Shown here piece by piece: positions 26,731-36,445 of a stretch of 64,000 nt of DNA. The stretch's first letter is position 1; every line of letters starts with the position of its first letter. The notes below the pieces were generated by a model. The model did not search any database. It was given only the letters and a program-made list of their open reading frames with translations, and was not told where the DNA came from. The translations under genes and the position numbers were made by a program. Source of the stretch: an uncultured Draconibacterium sp. (lineage in GTDB: Bacteria > Bacteroidota > Bacteroidia > Bacteroidales > Prolixibacteraceae); contig NZ_CAJXTC010000009.1 of assembly GCF_913060805.1 (NCBI RefSeq), positions 62,001-126,000 on the forward strand. Direction: 5' to 3'.

Positions 26731-27768
26731 ATGAGTAAACTAAAACTGAAATTAATAGCCACACTTTTTCTTTATCTGGCAACTAACAGTGTTTTGTGGG
26801 CGCAAACGAAATCGATAAATTACTCGGAATTTATCGATGCCAGAGTTCGTGTTATTATTGATAACGACTTTGGCGGCGATCCTGATGGATTATTTCAACT
26901 GGCGCATCATTTATTATCTCCGGGTGTTGAAGTGAATGGAATTATTGGCTCGAAACAATATGCCGGTGGATTTTACGATGCTCCGGGTGATGCCAAATTT
27001 TCGTGTAAAATGGTGAATGAGTTGTTGGCTGCAATGGAGTTGTCAGAAAGATATTCTGTGTATGAAGGAGCAAGTTCTGAATTGCCGGATACCTTAACTC
27101 CAGTAGTAACCGAAGGCGCAGAAGCAATTGTTCGTGAAGCGATGAGAAACGATACCGAAAAGCCCTTGTATGTGGTTTGTGGTGCCGGTTTAACGAATAT
27201 TGCCAGTGCCTTTTTAATGGAGCCTAAAATTGCAGAAAGACTAACCTTAATCTGGATTGGCGGAACAGAATATGAGGGAATCGCCGTTCCTCCGCCGGGT
27301 GCAAGCAAACGTTGGGAGTACAATACCGGGATTGATGTAAAGGCCTGTCAGGTTGTATTTAATCTATCATCGATTCCGATTTGGCAGATTCCACGCGATG
27401 CTTACCGGCAGGCACTAACTTCATACAGCGAGCTTATTTATAAAGTGAAAGGAAAAGGGGAGACTGGCAATTACCTTGTTGGCCGTTTGGAACACCTCAT
27501 GGAACAGGCAAAGAAAACTTTAGGCGAGGCCTATGTTTTGGGCGACAGTCCTTTGGTGCTTTTAACTGCGTTGCAAACTTCGTGGGAATCAGATCCGGCT
27601 TCAAGCAAATATGTACTCAAACCGGCGCCAACAGTAAGCGATTCAGGTATGTTTATGGAAAACACAACTGGTCGGGAAATCAGGGTATATTATGATTTGG
27701 ATATCCGACTGATGTTCGAAGATTTCTTTGCCAAACTGAGCTTATTTAGCGATTCTTCTCAGGATTGA
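26731..27768 (+). CDS. Nucleoside hydrolase family protein, secreted
   Basis: Signal peptide; VRVIIDNDFGGDPDGLFQLAHHLL N-terminal metal/ribose motif. Confidence 0.8.
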   Translation: MSKLKLKLIATLFLYLATNSVLWAQTKSINYSEFIDARVRVIIDNDFGGDPDGLFQLAHHLLSPGVEVNGIIGSKQYAGGFYDAPGDAKFSCKMVNELLAAMELSERYSVYEGASSELPDTLTPVVTEGAEAIVREAMRNDTEKPLYVVCGAGLTNIASAFLMEPKIAERLTLIWIGGTEYEGIAVPPPGASKRWEYNTGIDVKACQVVFNLSSIPIWQIPRDAYRQALTSYSELIYKVKGKGETGNYLVGRLEHLMEQAKKTLGEAYVLGDSPLVLLTALQTSWESDPASSKYVLKPAPTVSDSGMFMENTTGREIRVYYDLDIRLMFEDFFAKLSLFSDSSQD

Positions 27769-27857
27769 CAACCTTAATTATCAAGAAATAAAATTGAACA
27801 GCTACAATCGAAAGAACGAATGTAGCTGCTTTAAACGGAAATGAAGCCCGACACAAA

Positions 27858-28724
27858 CTAAAGTTGTCGGGCAAACTCTTTTATCCAGCTTTTTAATGTT
27901 TCGCTAATTTCCGGATCTTTCAAGCCAAACTCGAGGTTGGTTTTCAGGAAACCCATTTTATCGCCAATGTCGTATCGTTTTCCGTCGAATTTTAAGCCAA
28001 ACATCGGATGTTCTTTTACCATATCGCGCATGGCATCGGTCAACTGAATTTCGTTGTTTTTACCGGGAGTGGTGCTTTCCAGGTAGTCGAAAATCTCGGG
28101 TGTAAAAATATATCGGCTGGCAATCGCCAGGTTCGATGGCGCCTCTTCCTGCGATGGTTTCTCGATCCATCCGTTTGCTTTGTAAACATCGTCGGAAATA
28201 GGTGTCCCGTCAAGAATCCCATAGCGGCTTACCATTTCCGGCTCCACTTCTTCCATGGCAACAACTGAGCCTCCGTGTTCATTGTACACATCAATCAGTT
28301 GTCTGGTAATCGGGCCTTTTCCCTGAACGAGTGTGTCGCCCAAAAGAACGGCAAAAGGTTCGTTGCCCACGTGGTATTTTGCATGAAGTATCGCATCGCC
28401 CAAACCATTCATTTCTTTTTGCCAAACAAAATGAATGTTGGCCAGGTTGGAAATGCCTTTTAGTTTTTCCAGCATTTCGTAGTTGCCTTTTCTTTCCAAC
28501 GATTCTTCAATAATCGGATTCCGGTCGAAATGTTCTTCAATGGCGCGTTTCCCTTTTCCTATGATCATTAGAATATCGGTTATCCCGCTGGCAACCGCTT
28601 CTTCAACAACATATTGAATAACGGGTGTGTCGATAATCGGGATCATTTCTTTAGGCTGCGATTTAGTGGCCGGCAAAAAACGGGTTCCGTAACCTGCTGC
28701 CGGTATAACTGCTTTTTTAATCAT
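27858..28724 (-). CDS. galU: UTP-glucose-1-phosphate uridylyltransferase
   Basis: IKKAVIPAAGYGTRFLPATKSQPKEMIPIIDTPVIQYVVEEAVASGI. Confidence 0.95.
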   Translation of the reverse strand: MIKKAVIPAAGYGTRFLPATKSQPKEMIPIIDTPVIQYVVEEAVASGITDILMIIGKGKRAIEEHFDRNPIIEESLERKGNYEMLEKLKGISNLANIHFVWQKEMNGLGDAILHAKYHVGNEPFAVLLGDTLVQGKGPITRQLIDVYNEHGGSVVAMEEVEPEMVSRYGILDGTPISDDVYKANGWIEKPSQEEAPSNLAIASRYIFTPEIFDYLESTTPGKNNEIQLTDAMRDMVKEHPMFGLKFDGKRYDIGDKMGFLKTNLEFGLKDPEISETLKSWIKEFARQL

Positions 28725-28727
28725 GTT

Positions 28728-29729
28728 CTAATTGTTTACGATATTGGGTTTAATCACTTCAATTCCTTTTCTGCTCAGGGTGTTGTGCAGGTTGTTAAAC
28801 ATTGTTCTGTCGGTGTAAGTGCCAATAATAGCTCCTCCCGATCCGGTGAATTTTGCACTGGCACCAACCGATCGGGCCAATTCTACCATTTCAATATTTC
28901 CTTTCGAGATATTGATTGTTTTTCGTCGCAGATCGAAATTCTCGTCTATAAGATCGTGCATGCTTTGGTAGTCGTTGTTGCCCAAAGCCACTTTAAAATC
29001 TTCGGTAATTTGTCCCCAGCGCAACATGGCTTGCAACACTTTTGGGTCACCAATTTCAAAGCGTGCTTTCAGGTTGTTGTGCACCACTTCGGTTCCTTCC
29101 GAAAGATTTTTACGATAGGCAATATAAAAGTGGGGGAAGTTTTTTACATCCAGTTCCTGATATTCGCCGTAACCACGACTTTCCATCAGGTCGCGGTCAA
29201 AATCCATACAAACCGGACATTCGTAGGCTTGCGCCACACGATCCTGCAAACCCGCAGCAATTCCCAATTCTTCCGTTTCAACGGCAAGAACAAGATTGGC
29301 AAAAACGGGTTTCGGAATTTTCACTTCGTAGAACATGCACAGTGCACGTAAACATGCTGTAATGATTGCACTCGAACCAGCCAATCCCAAACGAAACGGG
29401 ATGTTCGATTTATAACGAATGGTAAAATTCCGGTCGTCGATTTTTATGTTGTTTGACTTACAGTACTCATAAAAAATCTTGATCATTGCCTTCAGTAAAC
29501 GCATTCCTCCGTAGTATCCGGCAAGGTTTACGTCTTCAACCAATTCCTGTATGCTGTTGAAATTTGTACCATCTAAACGTTCAGGTAAAATCTGTAGCTC
29601 GGGTGTTTCGTAAAGCTGCACACGCGCCTCGAAATTGGAAAACAAAAAGGCAATTGTTTTTCCGAAATAGCCGTCGGAAGGATTACCAATTACTGCGGCT
29701 CTGGGGTATGAATATGTTTCGAAAATCAT
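28728..29729 (-). CDS. GHMP kinase, glucuronokinase-like
   Basis: PRAAVIGNPSDGYFGKTIA, IPFRLGLAGSSAIITACLRAL ATP loop, SAKFTGSGGAIIG; 3 nt from galU. Confidence 0.8.
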   Translation of the reverse strand: MIFETYSYPRAAVIGNPSDGYFGKTIAFLFSNFEARVQLYETPELQILPERLDGTNFNSIQELVEDVNLAGYYGGMRLLKAMIKIFYEYCKSNNIKIDDRNFTIRYKSNIPFRLGLAGSSAIITACLRALCMFYEVKIPKPVFANLVLAVETEELGIAAGLQDRVAQAYECPVCMDFDRDLMESRGYGEYQELDVKNFPHFYIAYRKNLSEGTEVVHNNLKARFEIGDPKVLQAMLRWGQITEDFKVALGNNDYQSMHDLIDENFDLRRKTINISKGNIEMVELARSVGASAKFTGSGGAIIGTYTDRTMFNNLHNTLSRKGIEVIKPNIVNN

Positions 29730-29779
29730 TCCGGTTATTTTTAGCAGGTAAAACTAATATTTTTTTATTCTTTGGCGAA

Positions 29780-29830
29780 TATGATTTCTCGATGTGTAAA
29801 ATGATCCTTGAAAGGTGGGATGTTATTTGA
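29780..29830 (+). pseudogene. 51-bp relic of a sulfatase 3' end
   Basis: YDFSMCKMILERWDVI* ; 46/51 nt identical to 61517-61567 (first 32 nt identical). Confidence 0.75.
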
Positions 29831-29842
29831 TGAACCAGATAC

Positions 29843-29878
29843 AAAAATTCCCGACAAACTTTGCCAGGAATTTTTTTG
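29843..29878 (+). terminator. Terminator-like hairpin behind the sulfatase relic
   Basis: AAAATTCC...GGAATTTTTTT. Confidence 0.5.
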
Positions 29879-29901
29879 TATAATGGGTTCGGAAAATGTC
29901 T

Positions 29902-30408
29902 TTAAATCAGCACAATAATTACAGCAAATACCAACCCGGCAATGGCCACAATCACTCCTTTTCGTAATACTTTATTGGTTTTGGTATACATGAAAAATGC
30001 CGAAACCGAGAAGAACAGCAATGAAATACCAAAGAAAATATTCAGAAAGTACAAGGGCGAATTGGTAGTTGCTTTATGCAGTCTTTCCAGCTTCTGCAAA
30101 ACAAAAGGAAGCTCTTTTACCGTGTAAGTTGCAACACCCGTTGTTTTGTCGTACGACCCTTGCGCAAATGTTATCGTGTTGGCATCTTCTTCCAAAACCT
30201 GCAGATTTCGTATAAAAAGTTTACCACCCAACTCCTCTGCCGGAACGTTTGCTCCAATCTCTCTCTCTGTAATTTTATCTTGTTTCAGAAAATCCGTTGT
30301 GCGGAAAATCATAATTGTGCCGCTTAGGGCATAAATTGTCATAATTCCGGCAAGGAAAAATCCAAGATACCGATGATAAACTCTAAACGTTTTGCTAATC
30401 TTGCTCAT
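29902..30408 (-). CDS. PepSY-associated TM helix protein
   Basis: KTFRVYHRYLGFFLAGIMTIYALSGTIMIFR pattern; C-terminal TM segments. Confidence 0.65.
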   Translation of the reverse strand: MSKISKTFRVYHRYLGFFLAGIMTIYALSGTIMIFRTTDFLKQDKITEREIGANVPAEELGGKLFIRNLQVLEEDANTITFAQGSYDKTTGVATYTVKELPFVLQKLERLHKATTNSPLYFLNIFFGISLLFFSVSAFFMYTKTNKVLRKGVIVAIAGLVFAVIIVLI

Positions 30409-30519
30409 AAGCGTAACTCTTTTTTTTAATCATTAATAATTAATTATTTCCTGGTTTTAAAGTTGGTTGGTTCTGAATTTTGAGAATATGATACTTAAAC
30501 TAAACGCAGCACCAATGGT

Positions 30520-31017
30520 TTAATCTGACTTATTATTTTTTCTTGATTTTACCCATTTTGTGAGCATGTCCGTGTAAATGGTAACCACTGTGAAACCGGC
30601 AAAAACGATAAAAAACCAGCCGACATTAACCAGCCGAACGCTTTGTCCTCTTCTAAAATCGCGTCCCTGACCCCGGCCTCTGAAATCGCCTCTTTCGCGA
30701 GTAACGGTTTGTGCACGGCTTTGGCGTAAACTATCGTTTTCAACACGGGCACCTCTTTCGGCAATTAGCCGTTGCCGCACACTGTCGGGCAGGTTCTCAA
30801 AACTCTGGCGCTCTCTGCCGCCAAAATCCTGTGGCCGTGCTCTGAAATCTCGTCCTCCGCGACCACCTCTCTCAAAACCACCACGACGGGCGTTTTGCAT
30901 ATCGTTTGTTTTAAATATCCAGATACTACGTTCGATAAAACGCAGTCGTGATAAGCCGTACAATGCCGCAATAACAATTGCCAGCGAAATTATTCCGTTG
31001 ATGATCTTTCTGTTCAT
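30520..31017 (-). CDS. Two-TM protein with Arg/Gly-rich extramembrane loop
   Basis: TM-ARRGGFERGGRGGRDFRARPQDFGGRE...RERGDFRGRGQGRDFRRGQ-TM. Confidence 0.65.
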   Translation of the reverse strand: MNRKIINGIISLAIVIAALYGLSRLRFIERSIWIFKTNDMQNARRGGFERGGRGGRDFRARPQDFGGRERQSFENLPDSVRQRLIAERGARVENDSLRQSRAQTVTRERGDFRGRGQGRDFRRGQSVRLVNVGWFFIVFAGFTVVTIYTDMLTKWVKSRKNNKSD

Positions 31018-31457
31018 GATGCTACTTTTTTGAATTTAAAACGTAGTTGTACCCATTTCCAGTGCAGCCCCAGGTGAATGCCAAAAAGCGCCAGTGTTAT
31101 GAACGATGAGCTGGTATGCATCACGCGCCAAAACATGCCGGAGCCTCCGAGGTTCATCCACGAAAAGTCGATGGTTCGGGCAATGGCAATTCCGCTCAGT
31201 ATCATCAAAACCATTCCGGCAAGCAGTAATACGTCAAGAATATAATTCAATCGTGCACGGCCCGGCGAGCTCTTAAAAAAGCAAACCGTTACTTTTTTTA
31301 TCCAGCTCCAGTTTAGTGCTTTGTGCAGAATAAAAAACAATCCAATTATCAGTCCTGCCCATTCATGGAATTCCAGTCCGTAAAACGACCGGGGATCCAT
31401 TAACAGCAGCATTACTATCAGTAATAAAATGTTTAAAATCAATTTAAATCGGTTCAT
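31014..31457 (-). CDS. DUF4405-type heme-binding-like membrane protein
   Basis: Four TM segments with conserved His (FHEWAGLIIGLFFILHKALNW; MHTSSSFITLALFGIHLGLHW); overlaps next start. Confidence 0.75.
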   Translation of the reverse strand: MNRFKLILNILLLIVMLLLMDPRSFYGLEFHEWAGLIIGLFFILHKALNWSWIKKVTVCFFKSSPGRARLNYILDVLLLAGMVLMILSGIAIARTIDFSWMNLGGSGMFWRVMHTSSSFITLALFGIHLGLHWKWVQLRFKFKKVAS

Positions 31458-31461
31458 AGTT

Positions 31462-33693
31462 TTATAGTCTAAAAGTGTGTGTATATTTCAATAAAATCGT
31501 TTGCGAAAGAAATCCCGGAGGAGTGGGCGTTAAGTCTTTTTTATCGGCAAAACGTGTATCGTTCAGCACCAGGTAAAGATCGTTTCCGTCGCGCGGATTG
31601 TAGCGAAGCCGGAAGTTCGATAGTACAATGTTTTCCAGCTCGTTGTATTGCATGTACGCGCTCATCGATAATTTGGTATTCAGCATGTAAGTGGCTTTTA
31701 AACGCGCCAGGTTATTGGTGAATTCCTGGTTAGTTTCATCAAAACGCACCTTGTCGAATTTGTAGAATGCTGATAGTTGAAAACTGGATGAAATATTGAA
31801 GTCGGTTTCCAGATCGATTGCAAACTGGTTACCATCGTAAAATCCGCCACCGTCGATACCGAAATTTGCAACAATCTTTTTAGTTCGTGGCGTGTTAAAA
31901 TGCGAGCGAAATGCCCAATACGAATAATCTCCCTGTTCAACAATTATACCGCCCGGCAATTCAAAATCAAAAGGAACTCCTTCCTTATTATAGCCAGGAC
32001 TTATAAACATCCCAATTCCGTTTTTCAGGTCCATTTTAAATTGCGGTGCCAATTCCATGTTTTCAACTTTCCCGTCTTCCATTCGGCTTTTTATGCTGAA
32101 ATCTCCTTCGAAAGAATATTTGAAAATCGGGGATTTTTCATCAGCTATCCAGCCATAGCCTGTGCTGGCGCGGACTTCGTGAACATTGTTGATAAAAACA
32201 AAACCCGATTTGGGATCGAAATTTTCACCCCAGTAAGCATATTTCGCTTCGTATAGGAATCCGGCTTCTGAACGACGGTTAAGCTCTAACGAGAAAAAAG
32301 TTGGATCCATAGAAAACACTTTTGTATCCATGGATTTATCCTGCGATTGTGCCAGTTTTACGGTAATGTAATCTACATCGGTGTACTTAAAAATACCATC
32401 AAAACCGTAAGCGATATTGTAACTGCCATCGAACCCGAGACGGGTTGTCATCATTCCTCCAACGTATGAATTTTCGTTAATTACCTGTCTTCTCAATCGG
32501 GCAACACCAAAGTTTTCCGATGGTGTTTCCTCAAAATCGGCCGTATTCATATCCAGAAAACCAACGTCCCATTTTCCAACTCTTCCCACCATTCGCACTC
32601 CACCGTAAATAGTTACCGGCTCGCCTTGTGCAATACCAATATTACGACTGTAAAACAGGTTTTGCGGGCCACCCAGTTCGTAACTGAAAATACCCGAACG
32701 TTCCTGGAAGAAAAGCCTTTTCTCGGGGAAAAACAGCGAGTAACGTGTAAGATTAACTTGTTCATCGTCTGCTTCCACCTGGGCAAAATCGGTATTCACT
32801 GTAAAGTCAAGCGTTAGGTTGTTGTTGAGGTTATATTTTACATCTAAACCGCCGGTAAGTTCCGGATCATCCGTTTTTTCGTAATCCGTTTCGTTTTCAT
32901 TCAGTTCGTTCATCCGTGTGGTTCCTGCCAATACATATGGCGATATATAAACCGGATTACGAGGATTAATATCTTCAAAAACAATGGTTTTCGCCAGCGA
33001 TGGTCGGGTGTTGGCGCCGCGGCCGTATTTTGTGTCGATAGGCGGGAAGGTGTTAATCTCGTTCAGGTGACTGATACTACGGTTAACGATCAAACCCATT
33101 TTGGTGATGCCGTTTTTACTCTGAAAACGTAAGCTTGAAAACGGGATGCGCATCTCAACATGCCAGGCTTCGTTTGTGGTCGTGGTTTTTACATCCCAGT
33201 AAGAGTTCCAGGTGTAATTTTTCGAGCTCATTCCGGGACCGGGGCCGCCACCTTCGCCATCATTCGAAACCGAATAGTCAATTTTCAGTCCCGATGGCAT
33301 GGTGAAAAAGGCCAACGCATTTTCATTGTCGTCGTATGAGTCGAGCAGAATCCCGAACGCATCCGAGTTTTCCGATTCCTCGTCTCGTTTTTTACTGGTT
33401 GATACAATGTTGTCAACATCGTTGTAATACAAAATTGCACCCACCCACAAATAATCGTTGTCGAAAGTGAGGTAGACCTGGCTTTGTTCCGTTGGTGCAT
33501 TGTTAAAAACAGGAAAATGCATGGTTAGCGGAAATTGCTGACTTAGTTTCCAGGCCGGTTCATTTACCAGTCCGTCAAATTCAATTTCGCCTGTCAGCGG
33601 TTTAATGCCCACTTCGTCTTGCGCCTGAAGAGCGTGAATAGATACAATAACGAAGAGGTTCAACAAAATCATAAAACGAATCAGATTTTTCAT
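31462..33693 (-). CDS. DUF5916-type outer-membrane protein with CBM9-like N-terminal domain
   Basis: IEFDGLVNEPAWKLSQQF, TLDFTVNTDFAQVEADDEQVNLTRYSLFFPEKRLFFQER. Confidence 0.85.
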   Translation of the reverse strand: MKNLIRFMILLNLFVIVSIHALQAQDEVGIKPLTGEIEFDGLVNEPAWKLSQQFPLTMHFPVFNNAPTEQSQVYLTFDNDYLWVGAILYYNDVDNIVSTSKKRDEESENSDAFGILLDSYDDNENALAFFTMPSGLKIDYSVSNDGEGGGPGPGMSSKNYTWNSYWDVKTTTTNEAWHVEMRIPFSSLRFQSKNGITKMGLIVNRSISHLNEINTFPPIDTKYGRGANTRPSLAKTIVFEDINPRNPVYISPYVLAGTTRMNELNENETDYEKTDDPELTGGLDVKYNLNNNLTLDFTVNTDFAQVEADDEQVNLTRYSLFFPEKRLFFQERSGIFSYELGGPQNLFYSRNIGIAQGEPVTIYGGVRMVGRVGKWDVGFLDMNTADFEETPSENFGVARLRRQVINENSYVGGMMTTRLGFDGSYNIAYGFDGIFKYTDVDYITVKLAQSQDKSMDTKVFSMDPTFFSLELNRRSEAGFLYEAKYAYWGENFDPKSGFVFINNVHEVRASTGYGWIADEKSPIFKYSFEGDFSIKSRMEDGKVENMELAPQFKMDLKNGIGMFISPGYNKEGVPFDFELPGGIIVEQGDYSYWAFRSHFNTPRTKKIVANFGIDGGGFYDGNQFAIDLETDFNISSSFQLSAFYKFDKVRFDETNQEFTNNLARLKATYMLNTKLSMSAYMQYNELENIVLSNFRLRYNPRDGNDLYLVLNDTRFADKKDLTPTPPGFLSQTILLKYTHTFRL

Positions 33694-33922
33694 AAGGTTA
33701 TTGGTTGAATTGATTTTCTACGTTTGGCTTTTTGACTTGAAAAAAATGATTTGGATTAATCTACACTTGTTGAGATAGTTATGGAAAAACGAGGCAAAGA
33801 ATCATATGTTCGAAATAATAAGTAATTTGGGTAATTATATCCGTAATTCGGATAGGTTATTGAATAAAATCATCGCCATCTTTGTTATACTATAATTTGG
33901 GCTTTTAAGCTTTTATTTGATT

Positions 33923-35032
33923 ATGAAGAAAACACTAGGAATACTGGGAGCAATCGTTTTATTAATTACTTTAACAACCATGATTACAGTTCGACAGAAA
34001 AAATTTGGACAAACACCACGCGGCGAGCGCTTAGAACGCATAAAAAAGTCGCCAAATTACCGTGATGGGGAATTTAAAAACTTCAGCGAAACACCAACAA
34101 TTACTGCTGATAAAAGCAGAATGCAGGTGATGTTCGATTTTATGACCAGAAAGAAAATAAGGTTAACGCCGGAAGATGAAATTCCAACGATAAAAACCGA
34201 CATAAAATCAATTAATCCGGAGGAAGATTTTGTGCTTTGGTTTGGGCACTCCTCGTACTTTATTAAAGTGAACAGGAAGACATTTTTAATCGATCCGGTA
34301 TTTAGCGATTATGGTTCGCCGTTTCCGTTTATCAACAAAATTTTTGAAGGGACCGATGTTTACCATGCTGAAGATTTGCCGGCCATTGATTACCTGGTAA
34401 TCACGCACGATCACTGGGATCACCTGGATTACAATACGGTAATGAATTTAAAGCCAAAAATAGCGCGTATTATCTGTGGATTAGGCATTGGTCAGCATTT
34501 TGAATTCTGGGGATTTGATCCGTCGATGATTAGCGAACTCGACTGGTTTGAAGGAGTTGAATTAGCCGATGGGTGGAAGATGACAGCCACTCCCGCACGA
34601 CATTTCTCGGGCCGGGGATTAAAAGGAAACCAGACCTTGTGGGTGTCGTTTGTTTTAAAAACACCCGCGTATAATTTATTTTTAGGTGGCGATGGAGGAT
34701 ATGACACGCACTTTGCCGAAATCGGAGCCAAATTAGGACCATTCGATTTGGCTATCCTGGAACAAGGGCAGTACGATAAAAACTGGAACTTAATCCATAC
34801 CATGCCCGAGCAGGTTTTTAAAATTGCCGGAGAATTGAAAACCAAAAAAATATTCCCGGTTCATAACTCAAAGTTTGCACTGGCCAATCATCCGTGGGAT
34901 GAACCATTGAATAAAATAACTGAAAACCATGCTGATTCAGGCATTTCGGTTCTTACGCCAAAAATAGGGGAGCCAATATTTCTGAAAGACAGCACACAAA
35001 CATTCAGTAAGTGGTGGACGGAATTGAATTGA
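33923..35032 (+). CDS. MBL-fold metallo-hydrolase (UlaG/NAPE-PLD-like)
   Basis: VLWFGHSSYFIKVNRKTFLIDPVFS, ITHDHWDHLDY, PARHFSGRGL. Confidence 0.88.
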   Translation: MKKTLGILGAIVLLITLTTMITVRQKKFGQTPRGERLERIKKSPNYRDGEFKNFSETPTITADKSRMQVMFDFMTRKKIRLTPEDEIPTIKTDIKSINPEEDFVLWFGHSSYFIKVNRKTFLIDPVFSDYGSPFPFINKIFEGTDVYHAEDLPAIDYLVITHDHWDHLDYNTVMNLKPKIARIICGLGIGQHFEFWGFDPSMISELDWFEGVELADGWKMTATPARHFSGRGLKGNQTLWVSFVLKTPAYNLFLGGDGGYDTHFAEIGAKLGPFDLAILEQGQYDKNWNLIHTMPEQVFKIAGELKTKKIFPVHNSKFALANHPWDEPLNKITENHADSGISVLTPKIGEPIFLKDSTQTFSKWWTELN

Positions 35033-35048
35033 TTCGGAAGGAAAGATA

Positions 35049-35084
35049 AAAAAGCATCCAGCAATAAGTTGGATGCTTTTTTTA
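35049..35084. terminator. Bidirectional terminator between convergent genes
   Basis: AAAAAGCATCCA-gcaataagt-TGGATGCTTTTTTT. Confidence 0.85.
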
Positions 35085-35103
35085 TATATGCGAATTAGTT
35101 AGT

Positions 35104-36432
35104 CTATCTCAAATTCTTAGAAGGAATATTATATACCGCTAATCCTGCAACTACCAGCGGAATTGAAAAGATAATGAACAGAGTAGAGATGGATAGTTGC
35201 ATATCGGAAAGGATACCAAAAATTGCAGGTCCTACGATAGCACCAAAACGTCCGGCACCCGTTGCCCAGCCAATTCCTGTTGTTCGCACTTCAGGAGCGT
35301 AAACGCGGGTTGTAGCCGGCCAAAAACCATTAAACCCACCTTGCACGAAAATCCCGATCAGGAAAGTAATAATAAACATTAAGGCATTGCTGAGCGGTAA
35401 ATTACCATAGGCTACCATAATTGCAAACGCAATAATGAAAAAGGTGAAAATGAGTTTGCGTAATTTGAATTTTGCCGCCAGCCAGCCAATTCCGGTACTT
35501 CCAATAAATGCACCAACATTTAATGCTGTTCCTACGTAAGTCGCCATTTTAAATGGCATTCCCGCATCGGTGGCAATACTTGGCACCCAGCTGATAAGTG
35601 TATACAAGGTCATAAACCCAAAAAAGATTCCTATCCACAAACGAATGGTCGAAAATTTATATTCTTTGTTGAATAAAGTTTTTACACTGGCCGGTTCTGA
35701 AACAGTGATCTGCGGAAGCCGATCAATCTCATCGTAGCCGATTCTTCTGAGTATTTTATTTACTTTTTGCAGTGCATTTTTAGGTTGTCTGATCAGCAGG
35801 TATTCAATAGATTCGGGCATGAATAATATAACCATAACCAACATGGCTGCAGAAATCAATCCCGCTGCGAGGTATGAAAAACGCCACCCGAATTCGGGAA
35901 CTGCCCAGGCGGTAAAAAAGCCCATGAAAATAGCCCCGATAGGATATCCGGCCTGCACAAATCCAACCGACAAATCTCTTCGGTAGTTGTTTGAGAATTC
36001 TGCTGCAATAGCCGCCATTGTGGGTAGCAAACCACCGATTCCCAATCCGGCAAATAAGCGTAAAACCAACAGTTGGTAGTAGTCGGTTACCAACGACGAT
36101 AAAATCATGGCAACAGCCTCAACGGCAACGGCATATATAAATAACTTGCGTCGTCCAATGCGGTCGGCGATGGGCGCAACAAAAAGGCAACCCAATGTCA
36201 TTCCAGCCAAACCGGCACTGTAAATGTAACCTTGCATCGCTTTGGTTAATCCCCATTCAGCCAGAATTTCCGATCCGGTGTACGACACCACCATCACATC
36301 AATTCCGTCGTTCATGTTTAAAATGAAACACATAATAACTACCAGCACCTGGAAAGGCGCCATTGCTTTATGTGCGATGATTTGCGTTATATTTTCGTGT
36401 GAGAATTGGTTTGATTCGTTAGTCTTGCTCAT
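35104..36432 (-). CDS. MFS transporter
   Basis: 12-TM; GCLFVAPIADRIGRRKLFIYAV signature; AAHS/SHS-like. Confidence 0.88.
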   Translation of the reverse strand: MSKTNESNQFSHENITQIIAHKAMAPFQVLVVIMCFILNMNDGIDVMVVSYTGSEILAEWGLTKAMQGYIYSAGLAGMTLGCLFVAPIADRIGRRKLFIYAVAVEAVAMILSSLVTDYYQLLVLRLFAGLGIGGLLPTMAAIAAEFSNNYRRDLSVGFVQAGYPIGAIFMGFFTAWAVPEFGWRFSYLAAGLISAAMLVMVILFMPESIEYLLIRQPKNALQKVNKILRRIGYDEIDRLPQITVSEPASVKTLFNKEYKFSTIRLWIGIFFGFMTLYTLISWVPSIATDAGMPFKMATYVGTALNVGAFIGSTGIGWLAAKFKLRKLIFTFFIIAFAIMVAYGNLPLSNALMFIITFLIGIFVQGGFNGFWPATTRVYAPEVRTTGIGWATGAGRFGAIVGPAIFGILSDMQLSISTLFIIFSIPLVVAGLAVYNIPSKNLR

Positions 36433-36445
36433 TTTGTTGGTTTCT

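Noticed and set aside
28614-29351. 245-aa plus-strand ORF over galU and the GHMP kinase
   Set aside because: Antisense to two well-supported genes and spans their junction.
29564-29830. 88-aa ORF listed in the track as a gene
   Set aside because: Most of it is antisense to the GHMP kinase; only the last 17 codons are meaningful, as a sulfatase relic.
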